Shown: positions 1 through 10,957 of the stretch, piece after piece | Position numbering within the stretch: the first letter of the stretch is position 1 | Layout of the letters: every line of letters starts with the position of its first letter | NCBI GenBank assembly: GCA_000697475.1 | Contig: JNEU01000922.1 | Span: 1-64,000 of the forward strand | Reading direction: 5' to 3' | Length of the DNA: 64,000 nucleotides | DNA from: Lichtheimia corymbifera B2541 | Taxonomy: Eukaryota; Mucoromycota; Mucoromycetes; Mucorales; Lichtheimiaceae | Notes under the pieces: model-generated | The model's input: the letters and a program-made list of their open reading frames with translations, nothing else | Told to the model about the DNA's origin: nothing | Database searches by the model: none | Translations under genes and position numbers: made by a program

Positions 1-26
1 GTGCCTGTATCTCTAAACTTTACAAC
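1..26 (+). repeat. Truncated linker of the palindrome-repeat family
   Basis: The first 26 bases match the beginning of the linker module found at about 57,763-57,787 (GTGCNTNTATCTCTAAACTTTACAA), in the same orientation, and then change abruptly into the CACCCA array. The window therefore opens inside, or at the broken edge of, another copy of the repeat family described at 56.7-58.5 kb. The match is short, so confidence is moderate. Confidence 0.55.
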
Positions 27-29
27 TAC

Positions 30-400
30 CCCCCCCCCCCCACCCGCTCGCTTCGCTCCACCTCACCACCACCACTCACCACTCACCACATCACCCACAC
101 TACCCACTCACCCAGCTCACCCACATCACCCACATCACCCACATCACCCACATCACCCACATCACCCACATCACCCACTCACCCACTCACCCACTCACCC
201 ACTCACCCACATCACCCACTCACCCACTCACCCACTCACCCACTCACCCACATCACCCACTCACCCACTCACCCACTCACCCACTCACCCACTCACCCAC
301 ATCACCCACACACCCACATCACCCACCCACCCAACTCACCCACCCACCCACACTCACACCCACCACACTCACACTCACACCCACCCACCACCCCCACCGC
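30..400. repeat. CACCCA-type short tandem array
   Basis: A long run of 8-9 bp units alternating CACCCACAT and CACCCACT, preceded by a run of about 11 C and ending in CACACCC variants. The complementary strand carries many GGGTG runs spaced 5-6 nt apart, so it could form G-rich secondary structure. It is open in one frame (Pro/Thr/His only), but this is a consequence of the repeat and not a gene. It is not a simple TTAGGG-type telomere. Confidence 0.9.
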
Positions 401-984
401 CCACCCATCCCTATCATTTTAGCCAGTTATAAAAGTGGTACATGTGAATATATATAACATTTGAACATTGGATGAGAGTTTGCTGTAGTGGATGGAATGC
501 TCTGCATATATACAACGCGTGAAAAAAGAGCCCTGTAGTCATGTAACCATTTTCTCAACTTGCGCATTATACTTGAAGCTACCATTGCAAACAATTGGAT
601 CAAGCTTTACACCCTATTCATCTGCAACTACAAACATCAAACATCATCTTTTGTGCAACCTGTCAACCATGCATGTTTTGACACTCCACGTATATATAAT
701 TCGCCTCCTCGCATAAAGTGTCACCTCCTCACATTCAGGCATTCACCTTTGTCCCATAACGATTTATCTTCCCCATTGAGTAATTTGTTCGCTTTTCAAT
801 GCCATGCCCATGTTGTAACCCTTCTTGTGAATGATCGTTGATGGATCTTTAAGAGCTGAGCTAAAAGGGCATTGAATCACTGGTCGGTATTTGATCTGAA
901 AGGAAAGCTGACTTTATTGCTCTTGATTTGTTTCAGTTAGCAAGCAGGTAACTGCAACCGATCCTGTATTCTTAATATCTACTA
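401..984. other. Intergenic, no gene seen
   Basis: AT-rich unique-looking sequence. A 22-base word (TTTGTGCAACCTGTCAACCA plus TG) occurs here near 650-671 and again near 2,208-2,229, hinting at old duplication around the repeat block. No convincing coding frame was found. Confidence 0.5.
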
Positions 985-2030
985 CTGATGAAGTGTGGCG
1001 TCTTTATGAGAACAAAGTTGATCAGCGTGGCCGAGAGGACCTCTGACCAAGTTTCATGGTCGAGATGACCAATATCGGCGGGCGCGGTCCTTCCATCTTA
1101 TCTATGTTTCCGTCCATACATTTGGACGCTGCCGTTCAAAATCTTCATAATGAAGCGTAGCATTTTTATGAGGACGAAATTGCTCGCCGTGATCGAAAGT
1201 GCCTTGCATGAAAGTTTCACGCTCGTGATAGCCAATCTCAGGCTCAGGGAGCGTCCAACCTACTTTTGCCCTACATTTGGGGCCGCCCGCATTCAAAACT
1301 TTTATAATGAAGCCTGCGATTTTTAAATGAATGGAATTGATCAGCATGTCCCAGAAAACCTTCTGACCAAGTTTCAAGTGCGAGATGGGGAATCCCAAGA
1401 AACTACATAGTAATCGACTTTTTCATAAATCCGGCGCTTTCCCAATTTCCCTCCGTCATAGTCAACCCCACATTATGCTCTACCTTTCGAAATTTTCAAA
1501 TGAAGCATGGGTTCTTTATTAATACAAATTTGATCAGCATACCCGAAAGCATCTTCTGACCAAGTTTGGGGTCAAAGTGAGCAATGTCAAGTTCATGGAT
1601 CAATTTACAGTGTGCATGGATTTATAGGGCAGTGCTTGACCAATTTAATTTCCACCTCTTCCACTCCATCTTCCTCCCATTCTCAACTGTTGTCCCATTC
1701 AACTACAACTACCACCTGCGAACGATTGCCTTGCTTCAACTCATCATGTCATTACTACAGTTGTCTTGATCCAATCGTCTTTTACTGAGTGGCAAGTCCA
1801 TGGCGTGGACACTGCCTACTACAACACACGCGTCTCCTGACACTACACACTCTCTTGTACTCTCCTCCGTCACAACTAATCGTAACGGCGTTCATTCCAG
1901 CAGTTACCATGAGCGAGGTCTTCATTGACTCAAGCTACTTGCAGCAATCTGTATTGCAGCCCTCCTTCACGTGGACAGTAGTAGCCATTATATAGAAACA
2001 GCTTTATTTACGTGTAGCTACTTGCGTTAA
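985..2030 (+). repeat. Dispersed repeat element, left copy (about 160-bp subrepeats plus unique tail)
   Basis: Positions about 985-1,600 hold four degenerate units of about 160-190 bp. Each opens with an AATGAAGC-like word (near 990, 1,148, 1,309 and 1,501), followed by TTTATGAG, then TTGATCAGC or TTGCTCGCC, then an AAGTTTCA block. Positions 1,600-2,030 are a non-repeated tail including CATTCTCAACTGTTG and GGCGTTCATTCCAGCAG. The whole block is closely matched, in inverted orientation, by 55,560-56,720. The short open frames inside it are not conserved as frames between the copies, so it looks non-coding. It could be a non-autonomous transposon or subtelomeric-type repeat. No transposase is visible. 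Confidence 0.75.
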
Positions 2031-2955
2031 TACAAACGATTTCTCTGCATATGAATATGGATCTAAATACTGGTTTGGTGCATGGGATGGAAGGAATTGG
2101 ATATATACAACTTGTGGCAAAAGAGTGTATTCATTGTCCACTTGATCATTATGCATGATGTGCATCTGAATATCGTATTCTACCATGGTAGATACTAGCA
2201 CCCTCCTTTGTGCAACCTGTCAACCATGTACAACCATCATCATCCAGCTGGAAGTTTTGACAGAGATCTTCCTTCTTCCTGAGTTGCGTGGGTGCTGGAT
2301 GCATTGTATTATAGAAAGACCTATGTATGATAGCTAAATCCAGGAGTGTAAAGGTGTATCCATTTGTGAATGCTGTGATAAAGATTTGAACAAGGGCTGT
2401 ATTTCATTGTTTACAACTCACCTCCCTTTTTTTGTGATTGGATCTTTGTCAATATATAGCACGCGTTCCTCTTTGTGATTATTGATCCTAAGATGCCAGG
2501 TATCCGTAGTAATGTCGATTGACTGGAAATCGCATACCACAAAACGCAATGATTTGTACAACTGAATACAGGTATGATTATTACAGGCTTATAATGGAGA
2601 TAATTGCCAGATAAGGTGGTATTTTCCTGGAAGCTTTATAGTATTAGTTGTTTTGGACAATCCTACGAAGTATAAGTATACTATTGTACAATATAAAAGA
2701 GCAAGAAGGAGGAGAAGGAGGAGGTAGAGGAGGAGGGAATCAAGGTCCAGCCCAAGATATATGAGAGTGTGTAGTAAGAGATAAGAGAAAAAAAAAGATA
2801 CAATGTAAAAAAGAGACGGATGCGAGTGATGTGTACATGATAAGGTTGGGTGGGTGGGGGATGTATGCGATGTAAAAGTGTTATCTGTGTTGAGATGAGG
2901 AATATGGTGAATCTGTGTTTGTGTATCGTCAGGGCGCGGAGGAATCAACCCAGTC
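2031..2955. other. Intergenic, 3' flank of the glycosyltransferase
   Basis: AT-rich sequence without a supported gene. 2,690-2,760 is purine-rich (GGAGGAGGAGAAGG) and lies just beyond the glycosyltransferase stop, probably in its 3' untranslated region. Confidence 0.4.
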
Positions 2956-4220
2956 TCATGATCCATTTACGATAGCATCGGTTTGTTCTTCCCAAGACTG
3001 CTCGACCATGGCATCCACTTGTTTGAGCCAATCTTCATCCACATACCAATATCCTCGAACCTCAAGTTCCTTTTTCTTTTCACCAGCCACCTAATCAATC
3101 AATAAAACAATGAGCCACTCTGCCTTGTATATAGGCCACCCCATATATGTATACCACTTACCCGATAATTAGCATGGAGAATATAAGGATCAACACCCCG
3201 AGAGTTGGATAGATCGTGATCAAAATAAGCATAGCCATTAGGAAAGTACATGACGTCGAGCAAAACCACACTTGTCGTTCGTAGATCCAGGATCATGGGA
3301 TCCAGGGCACGGTTCATAGCTCCTTGTTGTGTCAATCCTTGATTAGAATCCTGCAAGCGAATCGTCTCTGCAAGCATGCGTTTCATATCTTCGTAAGGTC
3401 GCATCATGAAAAAGCCCGAGTTGATTTGTCGTTCATCAAGACCTTCTTGTTGGAATACCACATGTGTCTCCTTCCGAATGTCAAGCAGTGTCTTTATGTA
3501 CTCCCGCATACGAGGTCGTAGCCATACAATGTCGATATCAGAGAAAAAGACGGTGATGTCAAGATACAATAAACGTTGGACGACGAGCGTTTTGGCATGG
3601 GTGATTGCTTTGTACTGGGGTGAAAAGTAGTCTTCGAAATTGGATGCGACTTCTTGATGGAACCATTCATCAGGAATGGTGGCTGCGTGATCTTCATAAC
3701 CGGCATTGACCAAGTGAGTATACAGCTTGTCGTCCAAGCAAAAGATAAGATATCGAGTCTCATTGGTGCGTTTCAAGGATTCAATCCAGTTGTACATGTA
3801 ATCTCGCATACCATAGTTGGCAGTAGCAATAACAAGGACTCGTCCATCCACCAGGTTCGCATTAATCTTATCCATTAGAGCAGCAGGTGGCTCTGGTAAC
3901 GATTCAGGCACTTGTATAGTTGGCATGCCCTGTTCTTCTTGTGTTGTATTGGACGAGTCAACGATTTCGGGGATCTCGGGTAATGGCTCGCTTGAATCGT
4001 ATGTATAGCACGTGCAATCCCAAGTAGTGTTGCTTTGCCCGGTAGCATTGAATGCCTGTTGCTGATCTTGGAGGTAATCGGCAGGGACGGTATGAGATGA
4101 TGCTGGTAACCATGTTGGTTGTGAAACACTTGTCAAAGTGAAGAGAATCAATGTGCTGGCAACAACGATCGTGACCACAGGCACAAGGACCCGTTGGTGA
4201 AGTCGGTCGAGTGGTGGCAT
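2956..4220 (-). CDS. Type II membrane nucleotide-diphospho-sugar transferase (GT77-like)
   Basis: Two exons, 3162-4220 and 2956-3090, joined by a GT-AG intron of 71 nt, give 397 residues. A short cytoplasmic N-terminus is followed by a hydrophobic segment at about residues 10-30 (VLVPVVTIVVASTLILF) and a Thr/Ser-rich stem. The catalytic domain from about residue 115 includes VLVIATANYGMRDY, YLIFCLDDKLY and the DxD-type motif FSDIDIVWLR, with INSGFFMMRP further on. These are hallmarks of the nucleotid_trans family (PF03407), which transfers sugars onto glycoproteins in the Golgi lumen. The start was chosen directly before the membrane anchor; an upstream in-frame extension to 4373 would put 51 odd residues in front of it. 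Donor sugar and acceptor are not predictable. The second exon restores an ordinary acidic C-terminus ending VNGS. Confidence 0.85.
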
Positions 4221-6588
4221 AGGAAGAGGGGGAAAAAGAAAGAACAGGGGATTTTCGATGTGTTTGTGCTCGGGAAAGAAAGGAGTCGAGTCGAGAAAAT
4301 AAAAAGAAAAGAAAGTTATCAGCCAGTGTCGGCAAATCGCTAATGTGTGTAAGGTTTGTTGTGCCTGTTGCAACTTGCTCTCGCGTGTCTTGTTTCTGTT
4401 TCTCTCATTCTCAATCTCACTTTGATCATATTACGTCGCTGGCTTAGTCTCCGCCAACACCTTTACGAGTTTAGTTCGCTTGATACAAAATGAAGCTGTG
4501 TACGTGTGTGTCATGGCACTCGAAGAATTTTGGGGGGAGGATGATGATGATGATGATGATGATGATAGAGAACAATCAACCATTGCATTGCTTACAATAA
4601 ATGCCTTGATCCAATTACCATGTCCGTGCACTTTATATCCAGTCTCGTTCCACGATCAATAAATTCATAATTGACTTTTTACAATAACGTTATGGAAGAT
4701 CATTTTGTATTGATATTTACCGGGATTCATTGACGTAGCACCAGCACCCCCAGGTTTTTGAATTTGTAAATTGCTGATATATAGACTCAGTCGTTTTCTC
4801 TCTTTATTTCACTCTTTCTACATCCAAAGAGAAAAATGTGCTCCCCATGTCATCATATTCTCCTCATTTACTCCTTGTTTTTGAATCATTCATTCAGCTG
4901 ATAACCGTTTTGATGTCTCTTTTAACGTATCGGCAATTGTCACACTGGCCATTTTTCCGCTCATCCGTTCACACTATCTAGAACCACAAATAGAATGGTG
5001 CTATATGCATCAGCCTCGCAGGTGATTGGCCGATTTGAAAGAGCTCAGCGTGGCGTAGATCACTTTTTTTGCCCCGCAAGACCATCAAAAACAAATGACA
5101 CCTACTTTCTCCGTTATTTGGCTAAGCGTAAAAAAGCCATTATATTCTGGATAGATGTATAATGAAACAAGGTAGCAGGATGTATATACTCACCCACCAT
5201 CCAAATCGGGTAAAGTTCAGGGCGGATGTATGTTGGCACAGACGCTGCTCATATGATCTCACTATTGGAAAATGGACCATTGTCAATAACGCATATCTCC
5301 GCATGGTATATCTTGCTTAGTTAATACAATGGCTTGCTTCCTATTGAAGAGTTAGAGAGACCAACAATGCATTGTTGTGGCAATTTATCGAAACGGACGT
5401 TTACTACTATATCAAGCGAGGGTCACATGACCCGAGGGGACACCTTACATAATTAGGCATCCACGCCCCCTTTTGTTTTTCTGCCACACAGCGCCAATTT
5501 GGATAGCCGCTATATATATATATTTGGTATACATGGTTACTTCATGCTATAGCAAGCACCTCGCTGTATTATTGGTCCTGCAACACAAAGATTCGGTCGC
5601 TGGTGATTCGAGTTTGCATTAAGAGGGATTGGTTTTTGTTATATGAGCTTGGATTATCAACAACAATACCAACGTCCATTTGCACCTTATAAGAAAAACC
5701 CACCCATGTTGATTGCCACGACAGACCAATGGTCGATTAAGCATTGAAATGGACTTGAATAATAGCGCTGTATCCGCTGTTTGTAGTTATAAGCAAAACA
5801 GTGATATTCATGCAGGGATAAAGAAGGAAAGCGAGGATGATGGTATTGGAAATGATGATAACTATGATCAATTGGCTTTTGTTGTCAGTAGGCGTAGATG
5901 GCACAGGCAGCTGATGGATGAGGAGGTGTTGTAGCAATTGTTGATCGTTGTTGGCAGAAACGACAAGCTACATTATTTGGTCTATAGTGATGGCTCAAGT
6001 GTATGGAGTCGCTCAAAGCATTCATTTACGTTACATTTAATCGCGTGCTCGATTGCATGTTTCCTTTTGCTGGTGCCCCCATCACCTTTATTATATATCT
6101 CTTCTGCCATGTATAATGCATTAGTTGGCCACATCCAATCATAACACCATACCCTAGATGGTTTCTTCCTTTCAACCTATCTCCTTATAACCCGCCCAAA
6201 GTAGACTTTGAAAAGTGTCAGAATGGAGAAAACAGCAAAGCCATAAAAAGGAGGGGTTGGTTGTGGTGAGCTTGTCAATGGATAAAAAAAAAGTGAATGG
6301 GGAGAGAGTCAACCTCAGAAGGGATGACTTAGGAGTTTTTACCCTTTTATGATTGGGAGAGGCGGTGTATATATGTATGTGCTTGCAAGTTGTTCATATG
6401 CCCTGATTTCTTGGATCGCATGATATTAGCCTGTACAATGTGCTGTGCGATGCACCTGATGATAGAATGTTGGCAAACCTTGACATAAGCTCCCCTTCAC
6501 ATGCATTTTTTCCCTTCAACTTCTTCTTCCACACTTTATTATCACTTAACTTCATCATTATTTACTGCTTTTTTCTTTAACAACAACG
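4221..6588. other. Intergenic, 2.4 kb between divergent genes
   Basis: This holds the promoters of the glycosyltransferase (-) and the RasGEF (+). A (GAT)n tract lies at about 4,539-4,565. A TATATATATATA stretch at about 5,511-5,523 precedes the small open frame at 5,643. No other coding sequence is convincing. Confidence 0.5.
5643..5747 (+). CDS. Possible 34-residue small protein
   Basis: An ATG opens a 34-codon frame of ordinary composition (beginning MSLDYQQQYQRPF, ending DQWSIKH). It lies about 120 nt downstream of a TATATATATATA box. A second frame, 5713-5934, overlaps it and runs on with acidic and basic residues, so the pair could be one gene interrupted by a frameshift or an unrecognised intron. 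No domain is recognised. It could equally be chance. Confidence 0.2.
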   Translation: MSLDYQQQYQRPFAPYKKNPPMLIATTDQWSIKH

Positions 6589-9500
6589 ATGAGTGTAGTA
6601 ATGCGATCGGAACAATGCGATCGTTTGCTTAATACACTACACCGAATGCATAACATACCATCCGATCACACCAAAGCACTGATAACTAGCAAGGTAAACA
6701 ATTTTGATTGAGAAGAAAAGAAGAATACTCAAAGTATGACAGGTTTGGAAAGACTTTGCAAGTGCTTTATCGACGATTTTGACACTTGTGCCGCATGCGA
6801 TCAACAATGCATCACCATCTTCGTACAACAACAGCAGTCATCATCACAAGGATGATACATTACTTTCAGCTCTTGGTAATGCATCATCCGTGTTATCGCT
6901 TGCAACGAATGCTCTCGTATCAGCAGATAAGCAGCAACATCAGGATACCCCTTCATCTCCTTCTACAAGCAAGCTCCGCCGACGTATCACCTCCACGGTT
7001 AGAAGCAGGGCAGCACTTTCACGTACAGTCACTCGAAAGACAGCCACCACCACCACCACTGCTGCACATTCTTCTCCTTTTCCTCCTTTTTCTTCACAGC
7101 AACAAACATCCACTCCCGCCTTGTATACTCTAGATGCCGACATTGAGCGTGTACAACGTATATCCTATGATGTTCTCCTTCTTCTCCAGCAACTTGTCAT
7201 GCAACTTGATTGCATGGATGAATACAACAATACCGACGTTAGTGTAAGTGGTATAAAATAAATGGTGACCACGTTTATGATAAGGGGGCCCACTCACATG
7301 ATACTTTTGTATAGGCGATCCATGCATCGATAATTACACGTGTCGAGCAACTCGTGGACGCATTGCTTGGAATGTCATCATCACCACCACCACCGCCAAC
7401 TACACCCCTTACTCCAAGGGTGAAAACACTTTACAATTCAGCATCCTCACCTAACTTTAGAAAAAGTAATAATGATCGAGTCATGGTTACCAAAGGTAAA
7501 AGGGTCTCGATTACTCAAAGTAGAAAAGGAGAAGATGCATGTACTAAAGCAAGTCTTCTTTTAGCTGCCCAATACAATCCAAATCGACATTCCATGTCAC
7601 ATGAGTCCTATACATGGTATGTGTGACACAATCATGCAAGCCCAAAAGCAGCCGAAGCACTTATTTACTCTTTGTAGCACAACAAAGCACTCATCCCAGC
7701 AACAACAGAAACGGTCCACAGGCACAGGTCAGTTGACACGGCTGTCTATTTCATCAACCACAAAGTAAGCTGACATAACCCGATAGTGGGTTTTCGATTC
7801 ATGCGTAGCATTTCTTCGTCGTTTCGAAGCAGCCATGCCAATGACTCTTCACAAGATTTGAAACAACATTATCGATCACCATCACCACCACCGCCCATTC
7901 CACCCCGTTCTAGCATATCATCGCTTTCTTTTTCAGAGCCCACGACCACATCAAGTGACTGTGATAGTGTTCCTCGATTGATTTACAGTGTTGGAAGCGC
8001 GTCCTTTGATGAAAATGATTCAATCTCCACATGGTCGACCAGTAAAAGTGCAACGCCTTCCAAACAGCAACGATCATCATCCACAAAAACCAGTGCTATG
8101 CGTGCCATTCGCATGCTTTTTGGATCAGCTATCATTCGCCCCGTGACCATTATTACAAAACAAGATCAAAAGATACGAGAAGCACAACAACAGCAGCAGC
8201 AGCCAATAACATCCTCTCGCCAGCATTATAACAACCACCACAAGAGGTGGTCACAAATCAGTAGCAGTGATACCGCCACCACCACCACGAGTGCCAGATC
8301 GGAATGTTTTGTTGATGGTGATGGCGATGATGATGACACGAATCAATGCCACCTTATCAACAGTCGACGATTATCAGGGAGTGGCATACCTCTTCTTTTC
8401 ATCCCAACCACATCCCTTGGATTGAATACGAGCAAATTCTGGGAAGAGGTCCATTCCAAAAATGAGCAGCAGGATGAAGTCTTTTTATCAAGTACCTATG
8501 GGCCCATATCACCCCTTCATGTGGATACTACTACTACTCCTCAAGGTATAGAAGAAGATAAAACTGAAGCCACCTCAGCTCGATCAAAAGATGAATTATC
8601 CACTACATCCTCCTCCTATTTCTCTGCCCGCTCCTCATATTCATCAGACTCAAGTCTTCGATGTTTATCATCCCAAGGTGTCTCAGATTCAAAGCAACAT
8701 GGGATCGATGATGCTGCTGATATGGTACAAGAAGAAGATGATGATGACGGATATCGTCATGCATCAATTTATGATTCTAATAACAGTAACAACAACAATG
8801 AAAAGTCTACGACTACCACAACTACGACTACCACCACCACAGGTCCTCATCCATTGCGATCCACCTTATTGTCAAAAGCCATGCTACTTGCTGATAACAA
8901 CAATACGGCACAACAGCAACCTGCACCCAATTATCATTCAGTGGGCACCATTGGGATCGGCAACTTGTCCTCGGTCTTGTCAAAGCAATGGATGTTGCAC
9001 AGCATGCGAGCCATCAGGCCAAGCAGTAGTAGTAATAACCATCATCGAGCACCCATTCCAGCCATGTTGCAGCAATCATCCACCGAAAAGCCCATGGTAA
9101 AAACGTAACTGCCCATAATTTCATGCAGTATACTAATAATAGATTCTCATGATTAGACACAACGATCGTCGGTTGAGAATATCTCGGATGATTACACTTA
9201 CATTAAAGAGAAGAATGGCCATGTGACAATGATACTTGAAACAAGATCACGATGCAAATGCATGGTTGTAGCAGGAACATGTAACAAATTGACCGAAAAA
9301 CTGGCTGATGATGGTATACAAGGTAAACAGAGTGGGATCCCTATGGGCACTATGTAATAATCACTAATGTTAATGATAATACTATTAGACTTTGACTACA
9401 TTGATACATACCTTCAAAGCCATGCGTCGTTTATATCATCTGTGGACTTGATGGATCAATTGGCCAAGCGTTTCAATAGCACTGTTCAGTCATGTATTCA

Positions 9501-10857
9501 GATCAAGTAAGCACATTGGGAATAGCAATCAACGTGAAACGACGATGGCTTACCCATTTATCAGGTTACTGAATGTGATGGAGCGATGGGTGAAGTTCCA
9601 ATACGACGATTTCAGGAATGACCGTTTGTTGTTGAGGAAGCTGTATGCGTTTTTGACAAGCAGTGAAGAAAAACGACCTGAATTGCAAAAAGAGTTGTCG
9701 GGTATTCGTGACGCATTGTCAATGCAGATTGCACGGGATCAAGGCAGGTCTCCTCTTTTGTATCACCGAAGATCACTTGACAGCTCCGCCATGTCTACAC
9801 CTCTTTTGATGCCATCACGTAACATGTCTTCAACAACACTCGGTGCTGGCATTGTTGCTTTATCATCAACGCTTTCTGTGTTATCATGCCTTGAAGCCAA
9901 ACAAGTGGCACAGTACTTAACATTGGCTGACTTTCACATCTTCAAATCCATCAATGCATACGAATATATGAGAGGCCATTGGCGTACCATGAGACGTGGA
10001 GAACCGCTCTCACCTACAGACAGCTACACTCGCATTCTTACTATCAGGGCAAACATGGCAAGTACAGAAATATGAATAAGCTTATTGTGCGTATAAACTA
10101 ACCGGTGCATTGTAGTTGCATCACTGGATATTGCATGAAGTGTGTTCTCCAAAAATGCCAAAGCAGCAACGTGCCATTCTTCGAAAACTGATTCAAGTAG
10201 CAAAGGTAGTAAATTCAAACGTACTTGAACGTGTTGGTATTCATCCGCTTATAATAGTTATGCATCGAATGGAACAATTTCCATACTGCCATGAACATTA
10301 TCCTTGCTTTACAAAGCCAAACAATCCAAAGATTACATAGCACGTGGGCTATGCTTTCAAGTCGTGATATCACAGCATTCCAAACATTGCAGCAATATGT
10401 GGATGTATCCAATAATATGGGCCGCTATCGACAAGCTCTTGCAGATGCCCAAGCCCCAGCTGTACCGTTTTTCCCACTCGTGCTCAAGGACCTGGTATTC
10501 CACATGGATGGTAATTCTACCATCCTTGATCGCCAGGAAGGTCATGCCGAAATGGAACCGCTTATCAATTTTGGGAAATTCCGTGCTGTTACACGCATGA
10601 TCGCCACGTTGACACAATTGACAAGTCAAGATTACTGGTTTGCAGCAGATTTGGATCACTGCCCTTTTTTACCAAATGCCCCCATTACTAGACCACCTCA
10701 ATGTCATCCAACAAGTACGCATGTGCCACCCTTGGACCGTGTCGCTGAACTGGTTGAAATCAAATTACGAGCAGTGGAATCATGCTACGATGACCCTCGA
10801 TGTAGCATCGTATCAACAACAACAGCTTCATCCTCCCTATCCACCATGCGCGATTAA
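6589..10857 (+). CDS. Large Ras guanine-nucleotide exchange factor (CDC25/RasGEF family)
   Basis: Ten exons (6589-6693, 6743-7243, 7315-7616, 7678-7764, 7809-9096, 9157-9322, 9389-9506, 9565-10057, 10116-10205, 10258-10857) keep frame throughout and give 1249 residues. Residues 1 to about 760 are mostly low-complexity Ser/Thr/Gln/Pro with a short helical start (VWKDFASALSTILTLVP). About 765-855 is a RasGEF N-terminal (REM) module, and about 960-1190 is the catalytic domain. Key stretches are LEAKQVAQYLTLADFHIFK, the helical-hairpin region WNNFHTAMNIILALQS, and PAVPFFPLVLKDLVFHMDG followed by LINFGKFRAV. It should catalyse GDP release from Ras-type GTPases at membranes. No SH3 domain is visible at the N-terminus, unlike yeast Cdc25. 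The intron after exon 8 begins GCAAGT, a GC-AG intron; the nearby GT donor would cause a stop. Confidence 0.9.
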
Positions 10858-10957
10858 TTACATATCTTTTTTGTATTAATGTACAATTTCCCTTTTTTAA
10901 TCTTTGTAAAAAATGTATAAACATTCTACTACTAGCCATTATTTGCATCACCTATTA

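Noticed and set aside
30..400. Telomere
   Set aside because: The unit is CACCCACAT/CACCCACT and not a short TTAGGG-type repeat, and the sequence to its left is another repeat, so it looks interstitial.
1..432. 143-codon Pro/Thr/His open frame
   Set aside because: It is the translation of the CACCCA repeat array; the absence of stops is due to the repeat unit.
1102..1398. 98-codon frame in the left repeat block
   Set aside because: The frame is not preserved in the inverted copy at 56.1-56.7 kb, so it is unlikely to be a transposon protein.
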